From Actimicrobium sp. CCC2.4 (GTDB taxonomy: Bacteria > Pseudomonadota > Gammaproteobacteria > Burkholderiales > Burkholderiaceae_D), in contig NZ_CP133777.1 in the NCBI RefSeq assembly GCF_034347385.1, positions 124,001-188,000 on the forward strand: a stretch of DNA of 64,000 bases. The letters are read 5' to 3'. Under the pieces are notes generated by a model. That model did no database searches. It worked only from the letters and a program-made list of their open reading frames with translations, and was not told the origin of the DNA. The position numbers were made by a program, and so were the translations under genes. Numbering within the stretch: the stretch's first letter is position 1; each line of letters begins with the position of its first letter. Shown here piece after piece: positions 40,996-51,285 of the stretch.

Positions 40996-41391
40996 ATGTC
41001 CTCATTCCTGTCCCAACCCGCCCTCGTCAATTGTCGTCGTCTGTTTCTGCGCAATTACGAAGTCCTGATCAACATCGGCGTCCATGATTTTGAAAAAAAA
41101 GCCGAACAGCGCGTGCTGATCAATGTTGACCTGTTCATCCCGCTTGAACTGTCGACCCCGAAAGGCGATCTGCTCGACGAAGTAGTCGACTATGACTTCA
41201 TCCGCAGCACGATTTCCAGACGCACCGAAGCCGGCCACATCCATCTGCAGGAAACCCTGTGCGATGATGTTGCTGCCGCCATGCTGCAACACCCGAAGGT
41301 ACGCGCGGTGCGTGTCTCGACCGAAAAGCCGGACGTCTATCCGGACTGCGAATCGGTCGGCGTCGAAGTCTTCCGGGTCAAGGCAGCCTGA
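40996..41391 (+). CDS. folB: Dihydroneopterin aldolase
   Basis: Folate-pathway enzyme that cleaves dihydroneopterin to hydroxymethyl-dihydropterin. The 131-aa product has LFLRNYEVLINIGVHDFE and the catalytic Lys in STEKPDVYPDCESVGVEV. The ATG at 40996 is chosen; a GTG at 40990 is possible. It lies between the FolM-like gene and ttcA on the same strand. Confidence 0.9.
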   Translation: MSSFLSQPALVNCRRLFLRNYEVLINIGVHDFEKKAEQRVLINVDLFIPLELSTPKGDLLDEVVDYDFIRSTISRRTEAGHIHLQETLCDDVAAAMLQHPKVRAVRVSTEKPDVYPDCESVGVEVFRVKAA

Positions 41392-41406
41392 ATGCTGGAG
41401 TCCACC

Positions 41407-42339
41407 ATGTCCGATACAGCAACCGAACCCGCCGACGACCTGTCGGTCCGGCAGCGCGAAAAAATCACCTACGAAAATAACAAGCTGCACAAGCGCCTGT
41501 GCCGCCAGGTCGGCCAGGCCATCGGTGACTTCAACATGATCGAGGAAGGCGACAAGATCATGGTCTGCCTGTCCGGCGGCAAGGACAGCTACGCCCTGCT
41601 CGACATCCTGATGACGCTGCGCGAACGCGCCCCGATCAATTTCGAACTGATCGCCGTCAACCTCGACCAGAAACAGCCGAACTTTCCGGAGCACATCCTG
41701 CCGGCCTATCTGACTGATCTCGGCGTGGCTTTCCACATCGAAAACCAGGATACCTACAGCATCGTCAAGCGCGTCATTGCCGAAGGCAAGACCACCTGTT
41801 CGCTGTGCTCGCGGCTGCGGCGCGGCATCCTGTACCGGGTTGCCGACGAGCTTGGCGCGACCAAGATCGCCCTGGGTCACCATCGCGACGACATCCTCGA
41901 AACGTTTTTTCTGAATATGTTTTTTGGCGGAAAACTCAAAAGCATGCCGCCCAAGCTGCAATCCGATGACGGCAAGCACATCGTGATCCGGCCGCTGGCC
42001 TACGTCAAAGAAGCCGACACCGAGCGCTATGCCGAAGTGAAGAATTTCCCCATCATTCCGTGCGACCTGTGCGGCAGCCAGGAAAACCTCCAGCGCAAGC
42101 AACTCAAGAACATGCTGCGCGACTGGGACAAGAAAAATCCGGGCCGCACCGACAACATCTTCGCCGCCCTATCGACCGTCGCACCGTCGCATCTGATGGA
42201 CCGCAAGCTGTTTGATTTCGCCGGTCTGGCTGTTACCGGGGCGCCGGTGGTCGATGGCGACATTGCCTTCGATGACGAACCGTGTTCGGTGCCGGCGACC
42301 ATGCCGGGTACGATCACGCTGCAAGCGGTGCAGCGCTAG
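41407..42339 (+). CDS. ttcA: tRNA 2-thiocytidine(32) synthetase TtcA
   Basis: Fe-S enzyme that thiolates C32 of certain tRNAs. The 310-aa protein has the PP-loop [12 protein letters not shown] near residue 53, CSLC near 135 and CDLC near 220, the cluster-binding cysteines. The ATG at 41407 follows GGAG; an ATG at 41392, directly after the folB stop, is the alternative. Its TAG stop shares the palindrome CTAG with the stop of the convergent lipoprotein gene. Confidence 0.95.
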   Translation: MSDTATEPADDLSVRQREKITYENNKLHKRLCRQVGQAIGDFNMIEEGDKIMVCLSGGKDSYALLDILMTLRERAPINFELIAVNLDQKQPNFPEHILPAYLTDLGVAFHIENQDTYSIVKRVIAEGKTTCSLCSRLRRGILYRVADELGATKIALGHHRDDILETFFLNMFFGGKLKSMPPKLQSDDGKHIVIRPLAYVKEADTERYAEVKNFPIIPCDLCGSQENLQRKQLKNMLRDWDKKNPGRTDNIFAALSTVAPSHLMDRKLFDFAGLAVTGAPVVDGDIAFDDEPCSVPATMPGTITLQAVQR

Positions 42340-43211
42340 CCTGCCAGGTCCAGAAAAAGTTCCTGCAGGTCTTGCAATTGCCGTATCGCGTGGGCTTTCT
42401 GGCGCGGAGTGGTCAGGGCGATCACATCAGCCGTCAGGCTGATCGCCGCGTCAGTCGAGGCCGCAAAAAACGCCGTATTGACGCCATTGCCAGTCCGCTC
42501 GTAATGCACGCGGGTGTAGTCCTTAAGCGCCTGCACCACAGCCACGCGCGGCGCTTGTTCGCGGCGTACCTTCTTGAGCAACGCGATCAGTGCTTGCCGG
42601 CGCTCGATGCGGTCGGCCAGCACCAGCGCGTTATCCAGCGGCCGCGCATCCGACAGCCGCCGGATGCGGCTCTCCTGCGCGTCACTGAAATCGCCAAACC
42701 AGTACTCGGCCTGCTTCATGACTTTTTTGTAGCGGAACTGTTGACGGTCCTCAACGTCGCCACTCAGGTACTCCTTACGATAACGCTCGGTGCTGTCGAC
42801 CAGCTTGTTTTCGATCCGGTCGATCTGCTCCGGACTCAATGACAAGGCCAGATCGGCCAAGGCCGGCAGCGCCTGATCGAGCATGACGACGACACGCTTT
42901 TTCAAGCCGTCATAGTCACTGCGCACGATCTCCGGCGTCACGATCGCGGTATCCTGCAGGCGGCGCTGACCGGCTCCCATCAGTTGCGCATAGTCGGGCA
43001 ACTGGGTCTTCCGGTGCCACGAAAATAGGTTATCGAGCTGGGTACGCACTTGCGCGCGCTGGGTCTGATCAAACCCGACATAGGTATTGAGCCACCAGTA
43101 CGACAAGGTTTCGCCATTGCCATAAGACAGCCGCAATGCACTGCATCCGGCCAGCACCACCACGAGCACGAGCAGCGCGCCCTTTTTGGCCAGGGAGCGC
43201 GCAGTGCACAT
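42336..43211 (-). CDS. DUF6279-type lipoprotein
   Basis: A 291-aa exported lipoprotein starting [15 protein letters not shown], with lipobox LAGC near residue 25. The mature part is mainly helical with many charged residues ([21 protein letters not shown] near the start). I recall this layout from the DUF6279 family; function unknown. It is divergent from glmU (34 bp) and converges on ttcA with a 4-bp overlap. Confidence 0.75.
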   Translation of the reverse strand: MCTARSLAKKGALLVLVVVLAGCSALRLSYGNGETLSYWWLNTYVGFDQTQRAQVRTQLDNLFSWHRKTQLPDYAQLMGAGQRRLQDTAIVTPEIVRSDYDGLKKRVVVMLDQALPALADLALSLSPEQIDRIENKLVDSTERYRKEYLSGDVEDRQQFRYKKVMKQAEYWFGDFSDAQESRIRRLSDARPLDNALVLADRIERRQALIALLKKVRREQAPRVAVVQALKDYTRVHYERTGNGVNTAFFAASTDAAISLTADVIALTTPRQKAHAIRQLQDLQELFLDLAG

Positions 43212-43245
43212 GTTAAGATTTTGTACTTTTTTCAAACGGGCACCT

Positions 43246-44604
43246 ATGAACGTTGTCATCCTGGCCGCCGGCATGGGCAAACGCATGCAATCGGCCTTGC
43301 CGAAGGTGCTGCACCCGCTGGCTGGAACATCCCTGCTGGCACATGTGGTCGGCACCGCCCGGTCGCTGTCGCCGACCCGCCTGTGCATCATTTACGGTCA
43401 TGGCGGTGACGCCGTCCCGGCCGCTTTCGACGCTGACGACATTGTCTTCGCGCGCCAGGAGCCGCAACTCGGCACCGGCCACGCGGTGATGCAAGCCATG
43501 CCATTGCTCCACGAGTGTACCCCGACACTGGTGTTGTACGGCGACGTGCCCCTGACCACCACCGGCTCGCTGCAAAAACTGCTGGCCTGCGCCGGCACTG
43601 ACGCGCTCGGCATCCTCACCATCACCATGACTGATCCGACCGGCTACGGGCGTATCGTGCGCGAACAGGGTCGCATCGTCCGTATCGTCGAACAAAAAGA
43701 CGCCAGTGCCGCCGAACTGGCGATCACCGAAGTCAATACCGGCATCCTGATCGCTCCGACCGCCGCCCTCAAGCGCTGGCTGGCCAGCCTGTCGAACGAC
43801 AATGCCCAGGGCGAGTACTACCTGACCGATATCGTCGCCTGTGCGGTTGCCGAAGGCATGCCGGTGCAGTCGGCCCAGCCAGGTGCCGTGTGGGAAACCC
43901 TGGGCGTCAACAGCAAGGTACAACTCGCCGAACTCGAGCGGGTGCACCAGCGCAACGTCGCACAGCGCCTGATGGAACAGGGCGTCACGCTGGCCGACCC
44001 GTCCCGCATCGACGTGCGCGGCACGCTCACGTGCGGCCGCGATGTTAGCATCGACGTGGGTTGCGTTTTCGAAGGCACGGTCACGCTGGCCGACAACGTA
44101 CGCGTCGGCGCGCACTGCGTCATCAGCAACGCCCGCATCGGCGACGGCGCGCAAATCAAGCCGTTCTGCCACATCGACGAAGCCGTCGTCGGTGCCGCCG
44201 CCATGATCGGTCCGTACGCCCGCTTGCGCCCGGGTACCGAACTGGCCGACGCGGTCCATGTCGGCAATTTCGTCGAGATCAAGAACAGCCAGCTCGGTAC
44301 CGGCAGCAAGGCCAACCACCTGGCCTACATCGGCGACGCCACCATCGGCCAGCGCGTCAATGTCGGGGCCGGCACGATCACCTGCAACTATGACGGCGTC
44401 AACAAATACCGCACGGTCATCGAGGACGATGCCTTCATCGGCAGCGACACCCAGCTGGTCGCCCCGGTGACCGTTGGCGCAGGTGCCACCATCGGTGCGG
44501 GCACCACGCTAAGCAGGAATGCGCCGCCCGGCAAGCTCACCTTGTCGCGCAGCAAACAACTCACCATCGACGGCTGGCAACGGCCTATCAAGCAAAAAAA
44601 ATAA
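43246..44604 (+). CDS. glmU: Bifunctional GlcN-1-P acetyltransferase / GlcNAc-1-P uridylyltransferase
   Basis: Makes UDP-GlcNAc for peptidoglycan and LPS. The 452-aa protein has the nucleotidyltransferase motif [11 protein letters not shown] at the start, YGDVPL near residue 100, and from about 250 a left-handed beta-helix acetyltransferase domain with hexapeptide repeats and [13 protein letters not shown]. The start at 43246 removes 20 codons that would run through the divergent promoter region. Directly followed by glmS (11 bp). Confidence 0.96.
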   Translation: MNVVILAAGMGKRMQSALPKVLHPLAGTSLLAHVVGTARSLSPTRLCIIYGHGGDAVPAAFDADDIVFARQEPQLGTGHAVMQAMPLLHECTPTLVLYGDVPLTTTGSLQKLLACAGTDALGILTITMTDPTGYGRIVREQGRIVRIVEQKDASAAELAITEVNTGILIAPTAALKRWLASLSNDNAQGEYYLTDIVACAVAEGMPVQSAQPGAVWETLGVNSKVQLAELERVHQRNVAQRLMEQGVTLADPSRIDVRGTLTCGRDVSIDVGCVFEGTVTLADNVRVGAHCVISNARIGDGAQIKPFCHIDEAVVGAAAMIGPYARLRPGTELADAVHVGNFVEIKNSQLGTGSKANHLAYIGDATIGQRVNVGAGTITCNYDGVNKYRTVIEDDAFIGSDTQLVAPVTVGAGATIGAGTTLSRNAPPGKLTLSRSKQLTIDGWQRPIKQKK

Positions 44605-44615
44605 GGAAATACTCC

Positions 44616-46445
44616 ATGTGCGGTATCGTCGGCGCAGTCTCCACACGCAACATCATTCCCGTCCTGCTGCAAGGCCTCAAGCGCCTCGAATACCGCGGCT
44701 ATGACTCCTGCGGCGTGGCCGTCTTCAACGATGGCCTCCAGCGCGCCCGCAGCACCGCGCGCGTCGCCGAACTCGAAACCCAGATCGCCGGATCCGGCCT
44801 GCAAGGCAGTACCGGCATTTCGCATACGCGCTGGGCCACGCATGGCGCACCGGTCACCTTCAACGCGCATCCGCATTTTTCACCGGATGCCGATGGCGTC
44901 CACCGCATCGCGCTGGTCCATAACGGCATCATCGAAAACTACGAAGAAATCCGTACCGAACTGAAGGTACTGGGTTACGTGTTCGAATCGCAAACCGATA
45001 CCGAAGTCGTGGCCCACCTGGTCAACCACCTGTACGACGGCGACCTGTTCCGCACCATGCAACGTGCGGTCAAGCGCCTCACCGGGGCCTACGCCATTGC
45101 CGCCTTCTGCCGGGACGAACCGCACCGCGTGGTCGGTGCCCGTTTCGGTTGCCCGCTGATCGTCGGTATCGGCGAAGGCGAGAATTTCCTGGCCTCGGAT
45201 GCGATGGCGCTGTCCGGCTCGACCGACCAGATCCTGTACCTCGAAGAAGGCGACGTAGTCGACCTGCAGCGCGGCAGCGTACACATCACCGACAAGAACG
45301 ACGAGCCGGTCGAACGCATCATCCATACCGTCAGCGCCTACGCCGGCGACATCGATCTGGGCCCATACCGGCACTACATGCAAAAAGAAATTTTCGAGCA
45401 GCCGCGCGCCATCACCGATACGCTCGAAGGCGTGCAAGGCTTCGTGCCGGAGCTGTTCGGTGCGAATGCCGGCACCGTCTTCAAGGACATCGATGCGATC
45501 CAGATCCTGGCCTGCGGCACCAGCCTGTATTCCGGCATGACGGCGCGCTACTGGCTCGAAGCCCTGACCGGCCTGCCAACCCAAGTCGAGATCGCCAGCG
45601 AGTACCGCTACCGCACCCCGGCCGTCAATCCGAATGCGCTCATCGTCGTCATCTCGCAATCCGGTGAAACCGCCGACACGCTGGCCGCGCTCAAGTATGC
45701 AAAAGAACTCGGCCACCGGCACTCGCTGGCGATCTGCAATGTCGGCACCTCGGCGATGGTGCGCGAAACCGAACTGGCGTACCTGACCCGCGCCGGCACC
45801 GAAATCGGTGTCGCCTCGACCAAGGCCTTCACGACACAGCTGACCGCGCTGTTCCTGCTGACGCTGACGCTGGCCAGATTGCGCGGCCGCCTGGACGACG
45901 AACAGGAACACGCTTACCTGAAAAACCTGCGTCACCTACCGACCGCAATCCAGAGCGTGCTGGCGCTGGAGCCACAGATCATCGCCTGGGCCGATGCGTT
46001 TGCCCGCAAGGAAAACGCGCTCTTCCTCGGTCGCGGCATGCACTACCCGATTGCCCTCGAAGGCGCGCTCAAGCTCAAGGAAATCTCCTACATCCACGCC
46101 GAAGCCTATCCGGCCGGCGAACTCAAGCACGGACCGCTGGCGCTGGTGACCGAAGAAATGCCGGTCGTCACGGTGGCACCGAACGACACGCTCATCGAGA
46201 AACTGAAATCGAACATGCAGGAAGTCCGCGCCCGTGGCGGCCAGCTGTATGTCTTTGCCGATGCCGATTCGCACATTTCGTCGAGCGAGGGCATCCACGT
46301 GATCCGCCTGCCCGAGCATTACGGTTTGCTATCACCGATCCTGCATGTGGTCCCGCTGCAATTGCTGGCTTATCACACAGCGCTGGCGCGCGGCACCGAT
46401 GTCGACAAGCCACGCAATCTGGCCAAGTCCGTCACGGTGGAGTAA
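44616..46445 (+). CDS. glmS: Glutamine-fructose-6-phosphate aminotransferase
   Basis: First enzyme of UDP-GlcNAc synthesis. The 609-aa protein begins MCGIVGAVS, with Cys 2 as the glutaminase nucleophile, then two SIS sugar-isomerase domains and the C-terminal [12 protein letters not shown]. It forms a glmU-glmS operon, so the pathway's first and last steps are coexpressed. No glmS ribozyme or long leader exists in the 11-bp gap. Its last 14 bp overlap the convergent sensor kinase gene. Confidence 0.97.
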   Translation: MCGIVGAVSTRNIIPVLLQGLKRLEYRGYDSCGVAVFNDGLQRARSTARVAELETQIAGSGLQGSTGISHTRWATHGAPVTFNAHPHFSPDADGVHRIALVHNGIIENYEEIRTELKVLGYVFESQTDTEVVAHLVNHLYDGDLFRTMQRAVKRLTGAYAIAAFCRDEPHRVVGARFGCPLIVGIGEGENFLASDAMALSGSTDQILYLEEGDVVDLQRGSVHITDKNDEPVERIIHTVSAYAGDIDLGPYRHYMQKEIFEQPRAITDTLEGVQGFVPELFGANAGTVFKDIDAIQILACGTSLYSGMTARYWLEALTGLPTQVEIASEYRYRTPAVNPNALIVVISQSGETADTLAALKYAKELGHRHSLAICNVGTSAMVRETELAYLTRAGTEIGVASTKAFTTQLTALFLLTLTLARLRGRLDDEQEHAYLKNLRHLPTAIQSVLALEPQIIAWADAFARKENALFLGRGMHYPIALEGALKLKEISYIHAEAYPAGELKHGPLALVTEEMPVVTVAPNDTLIEKLKSNMQEVRARGGQLYVFADADSHISSSEGIHVIRLPEHYGLLSPILHVVPLQLLAYHTALARGTDVDKPRNLAKSVTVE

Positions 46446-49400
46446 TCAGGCCGGGGTGCCCTAGCGTCAGCAACGCATCAAACCGGCGGGCGCAATGCCG
46501 CACCATCGTCATGGCATCCTGAAGCTGGCTGAACAAGTCCGGTAGCGCTTCGACCGCGCCGTCCAGCAGGGCGGCCTCGGTCAAGCCGGCGACGTGGTGT
46601 AGCTCGCGTGCATGCAGCGACGCCGCCACACCGCGTATCTGGTGCACCAGATCAATTGCCGCGTCGATGTCGTTGCAGTCCAGCAGCCGGCGCGCTTCGG
46701 CAACATCCCCGCCCTGGCGACCCACGAACGCGCGCAAGAGCGTCGCCAGACGCACCTTGTCACCGCCGAAGACTTTCAGGGCAGCGACAAAATCCAGCCC
46801 GGATAACGGGATGGCCGGCGGCGCATCAGGAAGCGCCCGGTGGCTGCCGGCAGGCCAGCCAATACCCGCCCCGGCGATCACGGCGAGCAAGGCATCGATA
46901 TCGAGCGGCTTGGCCAGGACGCCGGTCATGCCGGCATCGCGCGCCGTGGCGGACCCGCCCGCGTTCGCCTGTGCCGTCAGCGCAATCACCGGCAGCGTTG
47001 CGACATCAGAATGGTCACGGATCCACCGTGTCGCCGCATAGCCATCCATCAACGGCATCTGGATATCCATCAGCACGATGTCAAACCGGTCGGCCGCCAT
47101 CGTCAGCGCCGCCTGCACCGCAATACCGTCACCGACCACCACGACCTCGGCACCGGCCGCAGTCAAGACCTGCGCAGCGACTTCCTGATTGATGGCGTTA
47201 TCCTCGGCCACCAGCAGGCGTAACCCGGACAGTGGCAAGGCAGCCGTCGCAGCAGCCGGCATACACGCGGCCGGTTCAACCGGGAAAAGCCTGAGTACGG
47301 CCTCCGCCAGACTCCAGCGCGTCAGCGGCTTGGCAACCAGTCCGCCCGGATAGCCGTCCCGGCTGCCCGCGGCGAACCGATCGAGCGCCAGCAGCGGCAC
47401 CATCAGCAACGTACGCGGCAATACGACATCGGGCATCGCACGCCATTGCCGCAACAGAGCCATCGTGTCGATCTCCGGCAACCTCCCGTCCAGTAGCAGC
47501 AAATCGGTCTCGCCGCGTGTCGCCCCGGCCTTCAGCAAGGCCGGCAATCCCGGCTGCGCAGGATCAATCACACGAACCTGCCAGCCGAATGCCAGGCAGG
47601 CATCGCGCAAGAGCACACGTTTCAGCGGATGACTTTCCACGATCAGCACCCGCAGTGCGGCGGGAAAATCGTCCTGCCGGACCGGCACGCCTGCCGTCAG
47701 GGGCAGCGAAAAGCGAAATTCGCTGCCCTGTCCCGGCGTGCTGTCGACGCTGATCTGTCCCCCCATCATCGTGACCAGCCGGTTGCTGATCGTCAGGCCC
47801 AGGCCGGTGCCACCATACAACCTGGTGGTCGATGCGTCGGCCTGCATGAACGCATTGAAAATCGACTCCAGCCCCGCCGCGGCGATACCGATACCGGTAT
47901 CGCGTACGGCGATCTGCAACAGGACGGGCGCACCAGCTGGCACCGGTGCAACCGACTGGCAGCGCACCGACACGACGATCTCGCCGCGCTCGGTAAATTT
48001 AAGTGCATTGCTAATCAGGTTCAGCAGGATTTGCTGCACGCGTAACGGGTCGCCCACCATGGCATCGGGCACGTCCGGCGCCAGATCCAGCACCACCGCA
48101 ATCTCTTTTTGGCCAACACCGACCCCCAGCACCGAGGCCGCCGTACGTAACAGCAGGTTCAGAGAAAACGGGATCTGTTCGATGCGCAGCTGGTTTGCTT
48201 CCATCTTCGACAAATCCAGGATGTCATTGATCAGCACCTGCAAAGACTGGGCCGACAACGCGATCTTGTCGGCATAGTCGCGTTGCCAGGCGTTCAGCGG
48301 TGACTCTGTCAGCAATCGTGCCAGACCGATCACGGCATTGAGCGGCGTGCGTAGTTCGTGAGTCATATTGGCCAGGAAATCGCTCTTGGCAAGATTGGCG
48401 GTTTCTGCCTCGGTGCGGGCTTGCGACAACGCTTGCTCGGCCAGCCGGAACGGCGTGATGTCGGTGTAGGTCAGCAGGACCCAGTCGGCCGAAATCGGCT
48501 GGCCGCGTATTTCCAGATACTTGTTATCAGGCAAACTGCGCTCCATGCACACTGATTGGCGCGAAGCAATCATCGCGCGATAGTCGGCCAGCACGTCGTC
48601 ATACAAGCGCTGCGGGTAATACCCCAGTTCATACGAAAACCGGACCATATCGGTAAATAGCCGCGGCGATTTCTGGAACAATTCGGGCGGGTAGCTTTGC
48701 AGGTCACCGAACAGACGGTTGCGCAAAATGACTTGTTGTTGCTCGTTGAGTACCGCCACGCCAAACGGCAAAGACTCGAGCACGTCATTGAGGAACTGGT
48801 TGAGCGAAATGATCTGCTGCTGGCGTGCTTTACCGATGCGGTTATCGACCAGCGTGCTGCGCAGGAAAGCGAAATTGCCCCGGCTATCGAGCTCGGCATT
48901 TGCACTCATCAGGCAAGGCACCACCGTGCCATCCTTGTGCACGAAATCGACTTCAAGCTCATGCAATTGCCCGCCGGGCAGCAATTGCGGATACCTGTCG
49001 GCGATGGTCGCCCAGCTATCCGGCGTCATGAATTGCCGGATAGCGTGCCCCAGATATTCTTCGCGGTGATAACCCAGCAAATCCAGCCCGGTCTGATTCA
49101 CCTGGATCACGATACCCGCGGCATCGAGCGTGTGATAACTGCAAGGTGCGCGGTCATACAGATCGGTCGCTTCGCGAGTGCGCTCCTGTATCCGCGCTTC
49201 CAGATCGCGGTTCAAGGCCTTCAGCGCCAGCTCGCTGTAACGTAACTCCATCGATGATCGTATCGTCACCCGGGCGACTTCGCCGGCCTCATGGAAATAC
49301 ACACGAGGAAGTACGAGTGGCTTGCCCGCTGCCAGATCCCGTGCCGGCAACGCCAGTGCCGTCATCGACCAGGTAATCCGCCTGCCCAGCGTGAGTGCCA

Positions 49401-50295
49401 TTGCACCTGCCAGCACGCACCACGCCAGCAGCGCGCTGCCCGTCAAGGTCACGGTCAGCACAGAAAACGTCGGCAGAGGACCGCCCGGTGAACCAATTAC
49501 CGCCCTCCAGTGACTGGCCGCCGACGTACTAAAAAACGTCCGTACCGCTATGCTGTCGCTGGTGTAGGTGTGATGGATACCCTCGCTCTCTACCAGGAAC
49601 ATCTCGAGGCTGGCTTTCTGGCCGACGAACTGCTCCGCAAGCCGGTTTCGTGCGGCAATCGTGCCGCTGCTATCAACAATGCTGACCGTCCAGCCGGCGG
49701 GGAACGGATAACGCTGCAATAGCGCGTCGAGCTGCCGCAGCGACATCAACACGCTCACCACCCGGATGACATTTCCGTTGACCATGACCGGAAACGCGAC
49801 CGCATAATGACCCGCCGGCAAATCGGCGAAGACGTCTGACGCCACCGCCCGGCCCGAAGTGATCACTTGACGCAGCTGGTTCTGGTTGCCATAACGCAGC
49901 AACGGTGTACCAAATGCGACCCGGGTATCGAGCACTTGCTGTCCCTGCACATCACTGACTACAACGCCGGTCGATATCGCGGTCGCGCTCAGCAATTGAC
50001 GCGCCTCGCGATGGAAGGCGGCAAGGTCGTCGCCGGCAAGCGTGCGACTTTGCGCCAATGTCACGGCCAACAACCGGGCCTGGGCGAACTGCGCGTCGAC
50101 TTCCCGCACCAGCGTGCGCGCCGTCGCCATCGTCGATTGCTGTAGCTGCCGGTCAGCCTCGATGGACAGATAAGAGAACAGCAATGCCGCGCCGATCACG
50201 CCCGGCAGCACACAACCCAGCACCAGCAACAACAGCAGCCGGCGCACTGACGGGAGTCTGACGGCAGTAGAGAATTCGGACGACATCACCCTCAT
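46432..50295 (-). CDS. Tripartite hybrid sensor histidine kinase (Cache-PAS-PAS-HK-REC-REC-HPt)
   Basis: Large BarA/EvgS-like phosphorelay kinase of 1287 aa. Visible order: membrane segment (about 18-40), extracytoplasmic Cache-like sensor, second membrane segment (280-303), two PAS regions (375-490 and 500-635), HisKA with [13 protein letters not shown] (His near 647), HATPase with NLISNALKF and [10 protein letters not shown], a first REC ([12 protein letters not shown]) with only one acidic residue in its N-terminal pair, a second complete REC ([12 protein letters not shown]), and an HPt with [13 protein letters not shown]. The start at 50295 is uncertain; 50286 is an alternative. No output regulator is adjacent, and the ligand is unknown. 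Confidence 0.88.
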   Translation of the reverse strand: MRVMSSEFSTAVRLPSVRRLLLLLVLGCVLPGVIGAALLFSYLSIEADRQLQQSTMATARTLVREVDAQFAQARLLAVTLAQSRTLAGDDLAAFHREARQLLSATAISTGVVVSDVQGQQVLDTRVAFGTPLLRYGNQNQLRQVITSGRAVASDVFADLPAGHYAVAFPVMVNGNVIRVVSVLMSLRQLDALLQRYPFPAGWTVSIVDSSGTIAARNRLAEQFVGQKASLEMFLVESEGIHHTYTSDSIAVRTFFSTSAASHWRAVIGSPGGPLPTFSVLTVTLTGSALLAWCVLAGAMALTLGRRITWSMTALALPARDLAAGKPLVLPRVYFHEAGEVARVTIRSSMELRYSELALKALNRDLEARIQERTREATDLYDRAPCSYHTLDAAGIVIQVNQTGLDLLGYHREEYLGHAIRQFMTPDSWATIADRYPQLLPGGQLHELEVDFVHKDGTVVPCLMSANAELDSRGNFAFLRSTLVDNRIGKARQQQIISLNQFLNDVLESLPFGVAVLNEQQQVILRNRLFGDLQSYPPELFQKSPRLFTDMVRFSYELGYYPQRLYDDVLADYRAMIASRQSVCMERSLPDNKYLEIRGQPISADWVLLTYTDITPFRLAEQALSQARTEAETANLAKSDFLANMTHELRTPLNAVIGLARLLTESPLNAWQRDYADKIALSAQSLQVLINDILDLSKMEANQLRIEQIPFSLNLLLRTAASVLGVGVGQKEIAVVLDLAPDVPDAMVGDPLRVQQILLNLISNALKFTERGEIVVSVRCQSVAPVPAGAPVLLQIAVRDTGIGIAAAGLESIFNAFMQADASTTRLYGGTGLGLTISNRLVTMMGGQISVDSTPGQGSEFRFSLPLTAGVPVRQDDFPAALRVLIVESHPLKRVLLRDACLAFGWQVRVIDPAQPGLPALLKAGATRGETDLLLLDGRLPEIDTMALLRQWRAMPDVVLPRTLLMVPLLALDRFAAGSRDGYPGGLVAKPLTRWSLAEAVLRLFPVEPAACMPAAATAALPLSGLRLLVAEDNAINQEVAAQVLTAAGAEVVVVGDGIAVQAALTMAADRFDIVLMDIQMPLMDGYAATRWIRDHSDVATLPVIALTAQANAGGSATARDAGMTGVLAKPLDIDALLAVIAGAGIGWPAGSHRALPDAPPAIPLSGLDFVAALKVFGGDKVRLATLLRAFVGRQGGDVAEARRLLDCNDIDAAIDLVHQIRGVAASLHARELHHVAGLTEAALLDGAVEALPDLFSQLQDAMTMVRHCARRFDALLTLGHPGLITPP

Positions 50296-50409
50296 GAAAA
50301 AGCTCGCATAGAAAACGTTCCGGCCCCGGGTTAAAAAGATCAGTGGTCGTGCCACCGTCCCTGCTGAGAAGTGAATTACTTATAAGCATTATTGAATAAG
50401 CGCAACCAT

Positions 50410-50443
50410 AAACCATAACCTCATATCGAGTTATGGTTTTTTT
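50410..50443 (+). terminator. Terminator-like hairpin in the kinase-bphO spacer
   Basis: On the plus strand a perfect 10-bp stem (50410-50419 with 50430-50439), 10-nt loop, runs into seven T residues (50437-50443). No plus-strand gene ends here; the nearest upstream, glmS, stops 4 kb away. It could end a short RNA, act as an attenuator before bphO, or block readthrough. The full spacer 50296-50697 (402 bp) has no protein gene I can support. Confidence 0.6.
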
Positions 50444-50505
50444 AATTGCTCTGCAGCGCCAGGGGTAACCCCTATAAGCGCTAACGCTCCTGGACAGCAC
50501 GGTTC

Positions 50506-50530
50506 TTGGGTTGGGTTGGGTTGGGTCGGG
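50506..50530 (+). repeat. G-quadruplex-type tandem repeat (TTGGG) upstream of bphO
   Basis: Four perfect TTGGG units (50506-50525) followed by one TCGGG (50526-50530) give five GGG runs separated by two bases. This meets the simple G-quadruplex rule on the plus strand. It lies about 170 bp before the bphO start. Confidence 0.75.
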
Positions 50531-50551
50531 TTGCTTCACGGTCATGCAGCC

Positions 50552-50586
50552 GTAGGGGGCAATAACCGCAGGGCATTGCACCCTAC
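50552..50586 (+). promoter_or_regulatory. Imperfect hairpin upstream of bphO
   Basis: GTAGGG (50552-50557) pairs with CCCTAC (50581-50586) and, after one G-A mismatch, GCAAT pairs with ATTGC, giving an 11-bp stem and an 11-nt loop. It sits between the G-rich repeat and bphO and could be an operator or leader structure. No convincing -35/-10 pair was found around it. Confidence 0.45.
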
Positions 50587-50697
50587 GACCAACCGACGAC
50601 CGCAACTCGCAAATGACAAAGAATAAAACCGCTGAATGCCGGCCTGAAATTGGCTGTGCTGTACGATGCAGTCAAACACCTTCCCGACCAGATCACG

Positions 50698-51285
50698 ATG
50701 CCTGCTCCGACACCATCCGCACTGCACCAGCAATTGCGCCTCGCCACCAAAGAACCGCACCATGCCCTCGATCACCATCCGCTGATGGCGCGACTACTGG
50801 CACCGCACGTCAGCCGCGACGACTACGGCGATGCGCTGGCCGCCATGCACGGGATTTATGCGAACGCCGAAACCGCCTTGCTGACCTATCTGGCACATCA
50901 CCCCGATTTATTTGATTACGCACCACGGCGCAAGCTGCCGGCCCTCGAGGCCGATCTGGCAGCACTGGGCCGCCAACCGTTCGCAGCGACGGTGCAACTT
51001 CCGGCCATCGACCGCGCCGGCGCCTTGTTCGGCATGCTGTACACGCTGGAGGGCGCGACGCTTGGCGGGCAGTTCATCGCGACGCGGCTACGCCAGCAGG
51101 GAGCCGGCGACTTGCCGATGCAGTTTTATACCGTGTATGGCGAGCACGCCCGCTCGCACTGGCTAGCGTTCCTCGAGAGTGCCGAACAACGCTGCCCGCA
51201 GACCGAATACCCGAGCGCAGTGGCCACCGCCGTGGCGCTATTCGAAGACATCAGAAGCCATCTGGATACGTGCCGGCAGCCTTGA
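50698..51285 (+). CDS. bphO: Biliverdin-producing heme oxygenase
   Basis: Opens heme to biliverdin, the chromophore of bacteriophytochromes. The 195-aa product has the heme-ligand region LRLATKEPHHALD, with His 21 in the ATxxxHxxL position, and the distal-helix-like GMLYTLEGATLGGQ near residue 110. The ATG at 50698 gives the family length; a TTG at 50650 is possible. Its 3' end overlaps the convergent hybrid kinase gene by 35 bp. The bacteriophytochrome gene lies 3 kb away in the opposite orientation. Confidence 0.9.
   Translation: MPAPTPSALHQQLRLATKEPHHALDHHPLMARLLAPHVSRDDYGDALAAMHGIYANAETALLTYLAHHPDLFDYAPRRKLPALEADLAALGRQPFAATVQLPAIDRAGALFGMLYTLEGATLGGQFIATRLRQQGAGDLPMQFYTVYGEHARSHWLAFLESAEQRCPQTEYPSAVATAVALFEDIRSHLDTCRQP

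Noticed and set aside
43213-44319. A 368-codon open frame on the minus strand
   Set aside because: Antisense to glmU with no family features.
44605-44615. A glmS ribozyme or riboswitch before glmS
   Set aside because: Only 11 bp separate glmU and glmS, too short for such an element.
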